Positions 1-12,177 of a stretch of DNA of 64,000 nucleotides are shown here, in pieces. Numbering within the stretch: position 1 is the stretch's first letter; each line of letters opens with the position of its first letter. Both the position numbers and the translations under genes were made by a program. This DNA comes from Prinsepia uniflora. Lineage: Eukaryota > Streptophyta > Magnoliopsida > Rosales > Rosaceae. The DNA lies in contig CM064873.1 of assembly GCA_032719365.1 (NCBI GenBank), forward strand, positions 10,946,501-11,010,500, written 5' to 3'. The notes under the pieces are model-generated. The model was not told the origin of the DNA and did no database searches. It saw nothing but the letters and a program-made list of their open reading frames with translations.

Positions 1-170
1 GAACCCACCTTAAATCAAACTCTTCGAACTCAACCTTGACCAGTAAATTGAGGTCCATACAATCGAACCCTCAATTATGTGAACGCTTAAATCAGTATTC
101 GACGAAAAATGGTGAGGTTTGAACCCAGGACCAGAGACGAAAAAACATAGTCACTGGAAGGACTCTGTCA
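1..170. other. Unassigned left flank with target duplication
   Basis: No gene or repeat is recognised here. The last five bases (166-170, TGTCA) are repeated at 8858-8862 just after the outer LTR and are read as its target-site duplication. Confidence 0.5.
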
Positions 171-2339
171 TGACAGGACCTATCTCAATTCCCCGGAATT
201 ATCGTGGGATGTGCCTGCTCCCGTCTGACACCGCGTGTCAGACCAGGGATAAACTCGTCACCCACTCGGACTTAGCCAAAATACGCTAGGATCTGTGGTG
301 GCATGTGATGTCTCGATCTCTGCTACAGGCCGCATCCGCTATCGACTTGAAGGGTATTAAAAACTGTAAAAGTTGTGAGTGGACAAAAATCAACAGTTTT
401 TAAAAACAGTTTATCGAAAATACATCTATATCCTTCACGTAAAAGTATGCATACATCATAAAATAGCATTTCAAATATTTCCTCAAAAAGCAAGACGTAT
501 TGATTTTCCAAATCAAATCCCAGTGAAAAATGCTTTCAATCGATGCCATTACCTCAGTAGGGTCTCAGCCAAAAACCAAATCATACAGGGTCTCAGCCCA
601 AACAGAAAACACGTACAGGGCCTCAGCCCAAAAACCAAATCATAGAAAACAAGTACGATGTAACGACCCGTCCCGAATTATCGGGATTAATTAAGACTTA
701 ATGACGGATTAGCCTTACTAATCGGGGATTAGACGAGTATTAACGGAAGAGCAGGGCGAAATGACAATTTTGCCCTTAGAATGGGCAAAACGTTGACTCT
801 TCTTTTAGGAGATCAAATGGATTTTGGTTGATGACTGTGACGTAGTTCGGGGCATCACGAATTCATAGACAGGTGGTACGCCCGATTCCGACGTTCGAGG
901 AAGAAGTTATGAATTTCGGAAGTTCGGGGACATTTTGGTAATTTGGTTGAATATGAGCAAATAGTTGACTTTTGACCCGGGAAGTCCGATGGCCGAGAGC
1001 CGAGGACTGTTACGTAGATCAGGACGATACGAATCCGTAGACAGGTGGCACGTCGAATTCGGACGTTCGACGGAAAAGTTACGGTTCACTAAAGTTCAAA
1101 AGTACTATTGCATGTTTTACGAGACAGATTGACTTTTGTCCTAAGTGGGGCCCAGATATTTGTCACTGGCCCAATGGATGAGTGACAAGTTGCACACTCA
1201 GACATACTCATGCATATCCACCCTTAATTGTGTTCGACCATTTTCCCCATTTCCACCCAAACCCGATCAAACATCCAACCCCAATCCAAACCCTTACCCC
1301 ATATGATCATGTCTGAGGAACCAAGAGAGTGAGAGGAGGCTGATGAAGCTGAGGAGGGTGGCAGGAGGAGGCTGGGCCGCCGTGCACGGTGGAGAGAAGG
1401 TAAGGTGTTCGGTTTTGATTTTTGGATTCAATATTTCGATTTGGACTTTATGAACGGTTTTGGATGTTTGGATAGTGTTAATGGGTTGTAAGGAGGGTAT
1501 AGGAGAGTGTTTGGAGGGTGGTTCACGGCTGATGAACCCAGGGAGGAAACTGAGCATGTAAACTATGAGGGAAGGAATCAAACCATTGGGTTTTAGGTGT
1601 TTTTTTAAGGTTTCTTAATTTGAATGGGTAGGAAATGAGAAAATAGGAAGATTGGAATTGACAAGGAAGAGATTGGACGAAAAATGGAGGAATTAGAGGG
1701 CCAGACCGGTCACGCCGGTGCATTCGGACGGGCCGGCCCAACCAAACCGGACCGGACCAGTCACTGGAGGTTGAAGACGCTGGAACAGTGCATGGCGCGT
1801 GAGCCACACGCGCAGCCCCTTTGGGCGGCGCATGGTAGGGAGTTTAGGGAAACTTCCAACATGTAATTTCATCTATTCGATGTAACGAACATTTTGGGAC
1901 TGGTTTCGTGTCAATCGGACATCGTTTCGATATAGTTCGGGACGTCCGAAGGTTTAGGTTCGCGTTAAAAATAGTTAAAAATTTCGGAAAATTACAGGGT
2001 TTTAGTGAGGGGTTATTTAAATAGTTAATAACCTTCTATTACGATTTGGACCGGTTCGGAAATCCCGGAAGTGACGATTGGCCCTGGAGAGGTGTATGAC
2101 ACGCGTATCGAGGTGCGGCTTCGGACAGTCTATGAGTGGACTTTTCTTTCGAAATTGATGCATGCATAAATATTTTATAATTATTTTAGAACATGTTTTG
2201 TGATGCCATGAATGCATTGGTTTTTGGTAGCCTAGGATTTACATATTTGCACGTATTTCGAGATTTCCTGTTTTATACGATGCTTGTACGTGCTAGGTTT
2301 TCAATGATGGTTTGATGAATGAGTTTTGGATTAGGAAAT

Positions 2340-2740
2340 ATGAACTCGGGCACGAGACCCATTTCATTTACAAACTCTTAGAGTTGGAGTCTATTTGATT
2401 TGACGAGGAATCGGACCGAGGGTCCATTTGAGTTATATGATCGGGCCGAGGACCCTATTGGTTTACGAATCCGGGCTTGAGGTCCATTTGATTGTAATAT
2501 CGGGCTAGAGGCCCAGTTGACTGTAGTATCGGGCTTGAGGCTCTATTGGTTGTGAAATCGGGCTTGAGGTCCTGCTGATTTATGGTTTCGGGCTTGAGGC
2601 CCTATTAATTGTGAGATCGGGCTAGAGGCCCAGTTGATTGTGAAATCGGGCTTGAGTCCCAATTCGATTTATGAAATGAGAATTTGGGTATGAGACCCTG
2701 TTGAACTGTGGATTTAGGCCGAGCCCTGTGAAACTGGATT
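2340..2740 (+). repeat. Minisatellite of GGGC...GCCC mini-hairpins inside the LTR
   Basis: About ten degenerate units of 30-35 bp, each centred on a short inverted repeat followed by an AT-rich spacer. The unit at 2413-2425 is a perfect 5-bp-arm, 3-nt-loop hairpin (GGACC, GAG, GGTCC). Others carry GGGC...GCCC arms. Confidence 0.8.
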
Positions 2741-3076
2741 TGAATCGGATTCGAGGAATCTCGTTGAGATGAATCGGATATGGTACCCAGTTGAAATATG
2801 TTTTGAGAAAGAAAGAAAGTATTTGAAATGTACAAACCCTCCATATGATTTATATGGTCTCCTCCAGACGTCGACCTGGAGAGTCACGATCCACAGACCA
2901 GAATGGTATCCCCATAGGGATCCCGTTCTAGGAGTGGAAGTCATGACGTGGTCCCGGACCAGATTCCGGAGAAATGATCGGACTAGATCTAGAGATAGAG
3001 CTCGGACTAGATCCAGAGATAGTCTCCCAGATGGAGAATTCCTGGGGGAAGATTCGGAGTGAGACCCCAAGTATTG

Positions 3077-6000
3077 TGACAGGACCCATCCCAATCCCCC
3101 CGGGATTACCGTGGAATGTGCCCTGCTCCCGTCAAACAAGGGGTGTCAGACAAGGGATAACCAAAAGTCACTGCCCAAACGGGGCTTCCAGAGTGCGCAA
3201 GGATCGATGGAGGAGGCGTGCAATGTCCCAGTCTCTGCTACAGTCACATCCGTGATCAACCTGAAGGGCATTAAAACCAATAAAAGCTATGAGTGGACGA
3301 AAATCATTAAGTTCATTAAACACATTTATAAGACATTTATGCCCTCCAATAAAAACGTATGCATGCCACGAAAACTAGTAACCAAAACGTTTGTTCAACC
3401 AAGCCATTAGGGCCTTAGCCCAAAAACCGTAACTCAAAACCAAGTGTGGGAACTCAGCCCAAAACTGTGGAATACCACATCCAGACATATTAAAACCATT
3501 TGGGCTACCGACCAAATTCATAAACGTAAATCCGTAAATCCAAAACCATTTAGGGTCCCTGACCCGAAATACCATTTCATCAACCAATAATCCATTTTTA
3601 CCATATAAACACAAATCCAACCGAAAAGCCATTTCATAGATTCATTAATCCATATTTACCACATTACCATCTCCAGCATCCCAAATGCTTAGCGTCCCAG
3701 ACGCTTGGCGTCCCAGACGTCATATCTCACTGTATAATAAGCGACGCGTGCTGCCCGGGGTCTCTCTGGGTCAATATCTTTGACATCACAGATGTCTGAC
3801 ATCCCAGACGTCAATCATAGCAATCCTGCTCCTGAGTCACTATACGGTCCGGTAACTCCGTACAATGACCCCTCGCAGACAATGCACCGTGACTTCCCCA
3901 GTGTCCCAGACATCTGGAGGAGACCATCATATATCCTCGTATCCAGATGGTATATGGAAAACAGTTTTATTAAATCATTTCACAACATTACAATGGGCTC
4001 TGCCCGAAATCTCCAATTCCATTTAGGGTCCCAGACCCAAAATCACATTTATAACCCAACTGGGCCTCATGCCCGATTTTATAAACCACTGAGCCCACGG
4101 CCCGATTTGTAAACCACTGGGCCCACGGCTGTAATTCGTAAATCAACTGGGCCCTTGGCCCGATAATATAACTCAAATGGGTCTCAGCCCGATTTCGTAA
4201 CAACTGGGCCCCTGGCCCGATTTCATAAGCAACTGGGCCCCCAGCCGATTTCATTAACTCAAATGGACTCTAAGTCCTAGGTTTCCAAAATAATTGGGCC
4301 TCAAGCCCGAGTTCATCTTTCCAATTTCAAAACCATTTCATCATATTATATCCAAGTCATAAGTATGGAAAATCCGTGTAAAACTGGAAAAACCTCGATT
4401 TACGTGCAAGCACGTAAATGGCCTCGAAATACGTGAAACCGTATAATTTACCAATATCCAAATCAACATCATACAATCACAATCATAATCCATATAAAAC
4501 AGTTAAGCATGCATAGAATTTATAAAACCAAAGTCCACTCACATACCATTTAACGATACGCCTCGATACGCGTGCCATAGGCCTTCCCGGGCCACGCCAC
4601 TAACACCGGGACTCCCAATCCTGTCCAAATCACATTAGAGGGTCACTAACCTCTGCATTAACATCCTATTAAAGTCCCGTAAGTTTCCTGAATTTTTAAC
4701 TATTTTTAAACTCGATTTAAAACCTTCGGACGTCCCGAACAATATCGAGACGGTGTCCAATCGACACGAAACCAATCCCAAAATGTTCGTTACATTAAAT
4801 TGGGAAGAAGTCATGTTGACCTCACCTCGAGATTCATTCCCACGCGCTGTCATGCGCCGCCGTGAGTGGCTGCGCGTGAAAGCCACGCGCCTGCTACAGT
4901 GTCATCGTCCCAACCCGTTTAACTGATAAACGGATCATGTTGGCCCGCGAGATGACCCGGTTGGTTTCCTATCAATTCAGCCTTAATTACTTCAATTGAT
5001 CATTCAGTTAGCTTCGTTTTAAGTTCAATTTAAGGTCTGTAAACTCAATTACACGATCATTTACCTAAATTCCAACGATTTCACGATGAACAATGAAGAA
5101 CACCCAGGTACTGTTCATTCTTCGAATTTCGTCAATGGCTACTGATTTCTTCCAATTGATTCACGTAGAAACATCAATGGACCATGAGAAACAATTTCCC
5201 CACATCAATTACATCGTTTGATCACTCAATGATCACGACTCAACCTCGACTTTCTTTCTCTGTTACCAAGTCCGTTCAGAGTGAATTGAGCACCAATTTC
5301 CTTCATTCCTTAGACGATTCTGATCGTGGCACTCCCAAAAAGCTCGAAATGAGCTCAATTTTGATCCTCAGAGCCCATCACTCAACATTTGAATTTTCCC
5401 CCCAAATTTCTCAAAATTCGATTTTGCTTCCAGCCCCCCATTCTCTGTCTCTCGTGTTTCTCTCAGTTAGATTCAGTCCTCAAGTCTCTCAATTTCCCAC
5501 TCACAAGGTCAGCTATGGAAGGGAATGATGGTGAGAGGGGAATTTGCCCTCTATTGTTCACGGTTCAAACAAGAACACAGAGAAGGCATAATGGGGATTT
5601 AATTAAGGTTAATGGTGATGATGATGTAGTAATGATGATGTTGGGAGGAAAACATGGATCTGGTTTCAGGCCCTAAAACAAGGGATGGGTGACACTTGTC
5701 ACTCATCCAAGCAGCCACATCAACGGTCACTATTTAATATTATAATATTATTTTAATCGGAGCCTCGGTTCGTTCGGTTAATCGAATTCGTTCCCGTGAC
5801 CATAACTTCGTCGTCGAATCTCCGACTTCGGCATGTTGCCTGTCATTGGATTCGTAACGACACATTCTACGTAACAGTCCTTGGCCCTCGTCCATTGGAC
5901 CTCCCGGGTCAAAAGTTAACATTTGGCCCCAACTCTGCCGAATTACCGAAATGCCCCTCAACTACGTCAAAATCGAACGTGCCACCTGTCTATGAACTCG

Positions 6001-6199
6001 TGACGTCCTAAACTACGTCACGGTCATTGGTCAAAGTTCGTTTGACTGCCCGATCAAAAAGTCAACATTTTGCCCACGACCAGCGGCAAAACGGTCATTT
6101 TGCATATTTTGTCCGATTTCGCCCAACTAATCACTGATCAACCTCACTAATCAAGATTAATCACTAATATAATCCCGGAATTCAGGACGGGTCATTACA
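3077..6199 (-). mobile_element. Inner solo LTR (3,123 bp), third nesting level
   Basis: Begins TGACAGGACCC and ends GGTCATTACA, the two family termini. The flanking pentamers TATTG (3072-3076) and TAGTG (6200-6204) agree at four of five positions, as expected for an ageing target duplication. Between the ends are only LTR landmarks: the region before 'gagtggacg' (3290), the mini-hairpin array (3990-4315), the 'ccactcacatacc' block (4533) and the 'gccacctgtctatgaactcgtg' block (5979). No internal coding region or primer-binding site is seen. Confidence 0.82.
3990..4315 (-). repeat. Mini-hairpin minisatellite inside the inner LTR
   Basis: About ten units of roughly 28-32 bp. Several are perfect 5-bp-arm hairpins with 3-nt loops but different arms: GGGTC/GACCC at 4026-4038, GGGCC/GGCCC at 4149-4161, GGACT/AGTCC at 4265-4277. 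The spacers are AT-rich and variable. Confidence 0.82.
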
Positions 6200-6574
6200 T
6201 AGTGTGCACACTAGTATAGAGATGAATCGTGACATATATCGGGGATGTGTTCCCTAGGGGGTGTGTGCCCCGAGGTTGCATCTTCTCGGAAGTGTCGCGG
6301 ATGGGTTATACGTATCAGTACGTATGAGGTTTTATGAAAGTGATTTGGGGGCGGAGACCCCGTGTTCCATGTTTTAGAAAGTGATTTGGGGCGGAGACCC
6401 CGTATTTGATATTTTGGAAATGGTTTGGGGTGGAGACCCCGTATTCGATGTTCTAGTATTTCACTTAGAATAGTTTTGGGCTGAGACCCACGTGACGGGA
6501 TTTGGGCTAAGTCCCTATTGATCTGATTTACCGTGTTCCATGTTTTAAGATTGTGATTTTGGGTCGGGAACCCA

Positions 6575-6745
6575 CAAGTGGTTTTATGGTTTATGACGGT
6601 TTATGGGGACCGGCATGAATCATTGAAAGGTTTTTATGGTTTATGACGGTTTATGGGGACCGGCATGAATCCTTGAAAGGTTTTTATGGTTCATGACAGT
6701 TTATGGGGACCGACATAAACCCTTGAAAGGTTTTGAGAACGTTTA
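6575..6745 (+). repeat. Three direct repeats of about 64 bp in the middle LTR
   Basis: Three consecutive copies of a unit containing 'tatggttcatgacggtt' (or a close variant), 'tatggggaccggcat' and 'ccttgaaagg'. A matching triplet occurs at about 23975-24130 in the solo LTR at 21873-24944, so the repeat belongs to the plus-oriented LTR subfamily. Confidence 0.75.
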
Positions 6746-8862
6746 CAAATAGTTTTATGAACGTTTTGATAAATGGTGTTTGAATGCATGCATATGCTTT
6801 TAGTGAAGGGCATAAATCATATTTGTGAAAACGTTTTTATTTAAAATATTATTTTGTTCACTCATAGTTTTTTGTGGTTTGAATGCCCTTCAGGTTGATC
6901 GCGGATGCGGGCTGTAGTAGAGATCAAGACATCACATTCCTCCTCCTATGATCCTGGCGTACTCTGGAAGCCCCGGTGAGGGCTAGAGATGGAATTATCC
7001 CTGGTATGACCATGTGGGATCTCGGCCCACTATCATCATCCTCAGTGTCAGTCACGATTTTAATCCTAGCACATGTGCAAATAGCTCAGAACTGCTCACA
7101 ATCCTAGCATGTCGTTGTGAACACATCACCCGCCGCAACCATCTCTAGATCATCGTGAACACATCACCGATCGATCTCAGATAACATCAGCACTCCTAAG
7201 TCGAGCCTCCTTCGGCCATAGCCTCCAGCAGCTGCTCGACAACAGGCAATGCATCGTGACCTCTCCAGAAGGAACATATCCGCAGTCGGAAGACGAGCGT
7301 CATATCACCCGGGATTCGAACCAGAATGCCGTCATCGACCGGGACTCTAACCTGATTGACCGAACTCTAACCCGTAAATCATCAATAGGACCACAAGCCC
7401 GAAATATCACCAAATGGGTCACAGCCCGAAAACCAGTGTCCAACAACACTTCATAGCCTAGGATTCCTTGAATCCTATCAAATCCACAATTGGGTCTCAT
7501 GCCCGAAATATCTTTCCAATTTCGAAATCCATTTCTCATTTTCAAAATACTTTCCAAATCATCCTTGACTTCACGCCAAGTTAAGATTTTTCAATTGGGA
7601 CTCGTGCCCGAATCTTGATTTCACGCATCTCCTTGAAATCCTCTAAAATCGTAATTCAGTTTCTCGGTTTCAGGCATCTTCGTGAAACCATAAAAACCAC
7701 ATAAAACACATGCACGTAGAATACTTGGCCAAAGCCCGAATATCACATAAAAACAGAAATATCGAACTACGTGCATTAACACATTTCTACGAAAAAACCA
7801 AACAATTCATATTTAAATCACATGCACTCATGGCATCTAAAATCATGTTCATAAACACATATAAAACATTTGTGCATGCATCATATTCATAAAACAAAGT
7901 CCACTCACAGACCGTCCAAGCTGCGCCTCTTTACGCGTGCTGTAAGCCTCTCCAGGCTAATCCAAGCTCTCCGGGTCATCCGGACCTGTCCAAAACATAC
8001 TCAAGTGTTACTACCAACCTAGACAAGTCCTAATCAAGAACCCCCAAAAGACTCGATCTATGGACTCAAAAGACACAAAAACGGCCTGGAAATTATCTAT
8101 CTTGGACCACCAGCCACAACCAAGCTTCCACCGCCCTCCCAGGGCCATCCAGCTGTCGAAGTTCCCTGTTTTTGATACCCATTGACTTGTACAGACCCCA
8201 CAAACATAACCCAATAGTTAGAAAAGGCCCTAAACTTTAAAAACCCAAAATCGAATTTCAAAACTCACAGGTTTTGGGTTTACCTGGGTTTTCTGGACTG
8301 CTCCGCCGTTCAGCGGTCTTGCAGCCTCCCACGACGTCTCTCAGCCCTCACTCACTCTCAGCCATTCTCTTAGCCTCAAACTGGATCAAATGGGGGAAGG
8401 GGAATGATTTTTGGGGCTTTCGGGTTTGATTGATCGAAAGAGAGAAAGGGAGAGATATGCATGAATGGTAAAGGAAGGGGCAATGGATGAGTGACACTTG
8501 TCACTCGTCCATTAGGCCTGACAAAAAATATCTAGGGCCCACACAAGACAAATGTTCACTTTCTCGTAAATTGCGCAAAATAGTACCCTGAACTTCCGTG
8601 ACCCATAACTTTCCCGTCGAATGTCTGATTTCGACGTGTCGTCTGTCTACGAACTCATATTGACTCAACCTACGTAACAGTTCTCGGTCCTCGTGTATTT
8701 GACCTCCTAGGTCAAAAGTTAACTTTTTACTCTCGTCTAGGAGCAAAATCGTACTTTCATCCCGAACGTCTGATAATCCTCGACTAATTCCTGATTAGTC
8801 TCGCTAATCCTCAATTAATTCTTAATTAATCCCGTAAATTTGGGACGGGTCGTTACATGTCA

Positions 8863-9190
8863 CCCCACCTATGCCCAGCGATTTCCTATTTTATTATTTT
8901 AGTATATTATAATTCATACTTGATAATTGGTATCAATGCTAGCGTGAAATATATTAATTTACAAAATATTGCTAATTAAATTAACCAAGAAGAGCCTTTA
9001 CTATTATTTCATTGATCTAGTGATATTCATATATGTATTCATCATTGAGTAGTTAATTTTATTGATCTAGAGAGATTTTTATTCACTGTTTATTATAAAA
9101 TTTAGAAGATCGATCAACTTCCGAAATGAAATTAATACTCAATTAATATATATAATTATCCTCATCCATTATCTTTTATAAAAATTACTC
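8863..9190. other. AT-rich intergenic DNA
   Basis: Low-complexity AT-rich sequence outside the long-LTR nest. No coding region, RNA gene or element end was recognised. Confidence 0.5.
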
Positions 9191-10412
9191 AAATCATTCA
9201 AATCGTCCAACAAAAATGGGATGTTTAGTTTGGTTCATTAAAGGTTTAGGTTGCAATCTAGCTATGGTTCATCAATTAGAAATTTCGCAATAAAAATTAA
9301 TCTAAACCATTCAGATTACTAGACTAGTGACATAAATATATAGAATCAGATTGCCTCAGTAAAAATAGGGATGTTTAGTGTTGGTAACAATATTGGTAAT
9401 TGCTATGTTCATATAAATATGAAAATAAAACAAATTTTATAATCAAATAAATGAGTAAGAGACACTTTACATGTATGATCGAGTCTAGAACTTGATTCTA
9501 CTTTCTCAAGACTAAATTTCCTCCTCACCGGTGCTCAAGGATTTTGCTTGGAAAACGCCTCTCAGGATACAACGATCGACTTCTTGTGGAAGCAGCACTT
9601 CAATCCACAAGAATAACGAATGCAAACTGTGTTTAAACTCTCTTTTGAAGTATTCTAAAATTGTATGCTTTCTAGACCTAATATTCAATCTCCACAAATG
9701 TATTGAATGATTGATTATTTATTTTTGAATGAATGAAATGAATTGTGGACAACTCTATTTATAGATGTGTTAACAGCTCTTAATAAAAGACACATATCTT
9801 AATAAAAGACACATCTCTTAATAAAAGACACATCTTTTCATATGATACATTGTATGTAACCATTAGACTTTTAATATATATCTCTTCATGAAATTTCATA
9901 TGCCCCTTCTACCAAAGGTTGTCAAACCAAATGGCACTTTAATTCCAATATATATATATATTATTCTTCAATTTTCTAATCTAAATATTAATTTTATACA
10001 AATTAAAATTCATCCGGAAAATTATGAATTTATTATTAGGGTCAAACCCTAATTTTAAAGGTATAATGGTCCAACAATTAATACTTTTAATTTTCATTCA
10101 CATTATTAGGAATTAACTCTTTAATTTCCTAACATTTAGTTTACTTGTAAGGATGTAGGTTGCAATCTATATGGTTCATGAATCAATACGTAGTTTTATC
10201 TGTAAAAATTACTTTTACTTGTATAATTATCTCTTCCAATATTGTTCATAAAAATAAACCCAAATCATTCAGGTTGGTGACCCAAAACCATATTAGAGAT
10301 GACTAGAAAAATGGCTTAAGATGACTAGAAAACTGCTTAAGTCGTACAAATCATTTCAGCAAAAATGAGGTGTTTAGCTTGGTTTTAAAAAGGTTTAGGT
10401 TGGTGTACACTA
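9190..10412 (+). repeat. Degenerate tandem repeat, three units, split by a solo LTR
   Basis: The block 'atgtttagtttggttcatt', 'aggtttaggttgcaatct', 'atggttcatcaatt' recurs around 9220-9290, around 9370-9378 continuing at 10135-10200, and in shortened form around 10365-10410. Each unit is preceded by an 'aatcattcaaatcgt'-like block. The second unit was split by the LTR at 9379-10134. Confidence 0.65.
9379..10134. mobile_element. Solo LTR, Copia-like (756 bp)
   Basis: Starts TGTTGG and ends CCTAACA, an imperfect terminal inverted repeat of LTR type. A perfect 5-bp duplication TTTAG lies on both sides (9374-9378 and 10135-10139), and removing the insert restores the surrounding tandem repeat. 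Inside are a TATA-like 'ctatttatag' (about 9755) and four copies of 'cttaataaaagacacat' (9778-9835). There is no coding region. Copia assignment rests only on termini and size; orientation is not certain. Confidence 0.72.
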
Positions 10413-10414
10413 AA

Positions 10415-10800
10415 AGGAAAACCCTAGCCACCACCTCATGAAATTTCCTTTCCCATTTTCCCATGCCTCTTATTTGATAGCTTCCTTAGAGTGTTAGAGT
10501 GCTAGTTGTTATCTGGTAGTTACTAGATGCATGTGCTAACCATTTGTGTGTTAGTTAGCAATAAACTGTTAGTTTCTGTTATGTAATTAGTTATTGTAGT
10601 CTCATATAAAAGCTGGAATTATAACATTTGTTACTGTAACAATTGAAAACTAATAAATACAATCAAAGGTCTTCTCTTTTCTCTAAAATCCCTTCATCTT
10701 CCAAAGGTGTTATCCGAACCATATTCATGATCCATGGTTAACACCATTCATGAATGATCTCGATTCCTCTACTCCCGCTTTAATCAAAATTGTTTATTCT
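10415..10800 (+). mobile_element. LTR-like remnant with TATA and poly(A) signal
   Basis: The order of elements resembles the U3-R-U5 part of a Copia LTR: repeated 'gttagttagc' words, TATA-like 'catataaaagc' (about 10600), then 'aataaatacaatc' (10650), then a pyrimidine-rich stretch. The boundaries and a target duplication were not found, so a decayed promoter of another kind is possible. Confidence 0.4.
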
Positions 10801-10805
10801 TGAAA

Positions 10806-10842
10806 ATCTCTTCTTTTTCTTCTTCTTCTTCTTCTTCTTCTT
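10806..10842 (+). repeat. TTC microsatellite
   Basis: A CTT/TTC trinucleotide run of about 11 units followed by an A run. Confidence 0.9.
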
Positions 10843-10873
10843 AAAAAAATCCTTAAAACACATCTTAATCTTT

Positions 10874-12177
10874 TGTAACAACTCGGAACCCGGAAATTCG
10901 AAAAAAGGTAATTCCGGGAGTTTAAAAGGGAATTGATGATTTTTCCCTTGTAGGTCAAAAGTTGACTTTTTTCTTAGAGTATTTTTTGGATTTTTCGTGA
11001 GAATCGTTAGGTAGGTCTCAGAGTCCTGAATTCGTAGACAAACGACACGTCAGAATCAGAATTTGAACTGGATAATTCCGAGTCTAAATACCCAAGGGAA
11101 TTTTGGTAATTTGATAAATGGGGGCAATCTGGTAATTTGGAATTTGAGGGAATTTTGTTACCCATTAAGTTAGGAATAGGTGGCACCATCCCTGAGGGAT
11201 TGGTGGCACCACCTTTCGTCCCATGTATATTTGTGCGTGTGTGTAATGGTGTGTGTTGTTGCTTTGCAACTCAAAACCTAGGTCTTCGACCTTGCAAACT
11301 AAGAAGGAAACACAAAGATAGAAGAAGAAAAGAAAGAGAAAAGAGAGAAACATAAAGGAAAAAGAAGAGAAGAAAACCTTCCCAAACCCGAGAACCCGAA
11401 ACACACACACACACACACGGGTACCTTAAATTCAATTTTCATTTTGGACTTTAAATTACAAACTAAGCTTACCACTAGCTTCCCAGGGCCCTTGTGATCA
11501 GAAACAGTGGAAATCTAGAAGAATTAGAGGCAGCTTTCACCGGAATAGGAGGTAGGAGCCATGGTTAGACTCATGAGCTTCCTCCCATAGATTCATGGCC
11601 AGATAACTCCCCATACTTCAGAGGAACGTATAACTCGAAATTGAGCCGTTTGTATAGTTTGTGAGTGGAAATTTGTTTTATAAATTGTGATGCATGTATA
11701 GTTAAAAGTTTTATTGGATGAATTGAGCTGCAATGATTTGAATAACTGATTTTGATTATGTGTCGTAATTTTCGGGTTTGACTAGTTTCTGGAGGTATTA
11801 TGGAAACAGTGTTTTGGGCTTAAACTCGGTTTGGAAATATTTTTTACTTAGAATGTGAGTCAATGATTTGTTTTGAAGGTAAAATTTTGGATTTAATCCA
11901 TGGACTATTTTCACTGTTATTGTGATGAGTTCCCAGATAGTCAAAGTAAGTGGTGTTTCCCAAGTAGCCGAAACTAGGGGTGTTTCCAAATGGCTGATGC
12001 TCGAGGTGATTTTTTTTTTCCAGCTAGCCAAAGTTAGGGGTGTTTCCCAGAGAGCTTATGCTCGGGGTGATTATTTCCCAAGCAGCCAAAACTAGGGGTG
12101 CTCTTAGACGGTTGATGCTCAGAGTCATTTTTATGGCTATTGTTAATGTTCCTAGGTAGCTGAAACACGAGGTGTTT
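10874..12177 (+). mobile_element. Truncated long LTR, divergent subfamily
   Basis: Begins TGTAACAACTCGGAACCCGG, a divergent version of the family terminus, followed by the shared 'caaaagttgac' (10954) and 'cgtagacaaacgacacgtcag' type block (11033). A CA dinucleotide run sits at 11401-11417. It ends where the next LTR begins at 12178; no 3' terminus or target duplication is visible. Confidence 0.6.
11930..12175 (+). repeat. Tandem repeat inside the divergent LTR
   Basis: Degenerate units built from 'agccgaaactaggggtgttt' (or similar) alternating with 'ggctgatgctcgaggtgatt' (or similar), about 70-75 bp for the paired unit and about three copies. Confidence 0.7.

Larger units (their letters stand above)
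659..7004 (+). mobile_element. Middle LTR, same family, nested in the outer LTR and split
   Basis: Starts at the family terminus TGTAACGACCCG (659) inside the outer LTR and runs on the plus strand to 3076. It resumes at 6200 after the inner LTR and reaches the family block around 'cactcatag...cccttcaggttg' (6859-6898) and 'gatcctggcgtactctg' (6951), which matches 24735-24840 of the full copy at 21873-24944. The expected final GGTCCTGTCA is missing, so the 3' end is truncated or rearranged and the end coordinate is approximate. No coding capacity was recognised. Confidence 0.72.
171..8857 (-). mobile_element. Outer solo LTR, long-LTR gypsy family, interrupted
   Basis: The LTR occupies 171-658 and about 7005-8857; the middle is another nested LTR. 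It starts TGACAGGACC and ends GGGACGGGTCGTTACA, so on the minus strand it reads TGTAACGACCCG to GGTCCTGTCA. It is flanked by a perfect 5-bp duplication TGTCA (166-170 and 8858-8862). No gag, pol, primer-binding site or second LTR is present, so it is a solo LTR left by recombination between the two LTRs of a full element. A 9-bp-arm hairpin lies at 223-243. The right segment has the family hallmarks: GGGC...GCCC short repeats (7380-7520), the phrase around 'ccactcacagaccgt' (7901) and the terminal 'gggacgggtcgttaca'. The resumption point near 7005 is approximate. Short reading frames inside are not genes. Confidence 0.82.

Noticed and set aside
2714..3139. Minus-strand open frame of 141 codons
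   Set aside because: It spans the junction of two nested LTRs, so it cannot be an old gene.
11137..11416. Overlapping open frames on both strands near a CA repeat
   Set aside because: Low-complexity Lys/Arg and Phe/Leu composition inside a truncated LTR; no domain or splice signal.
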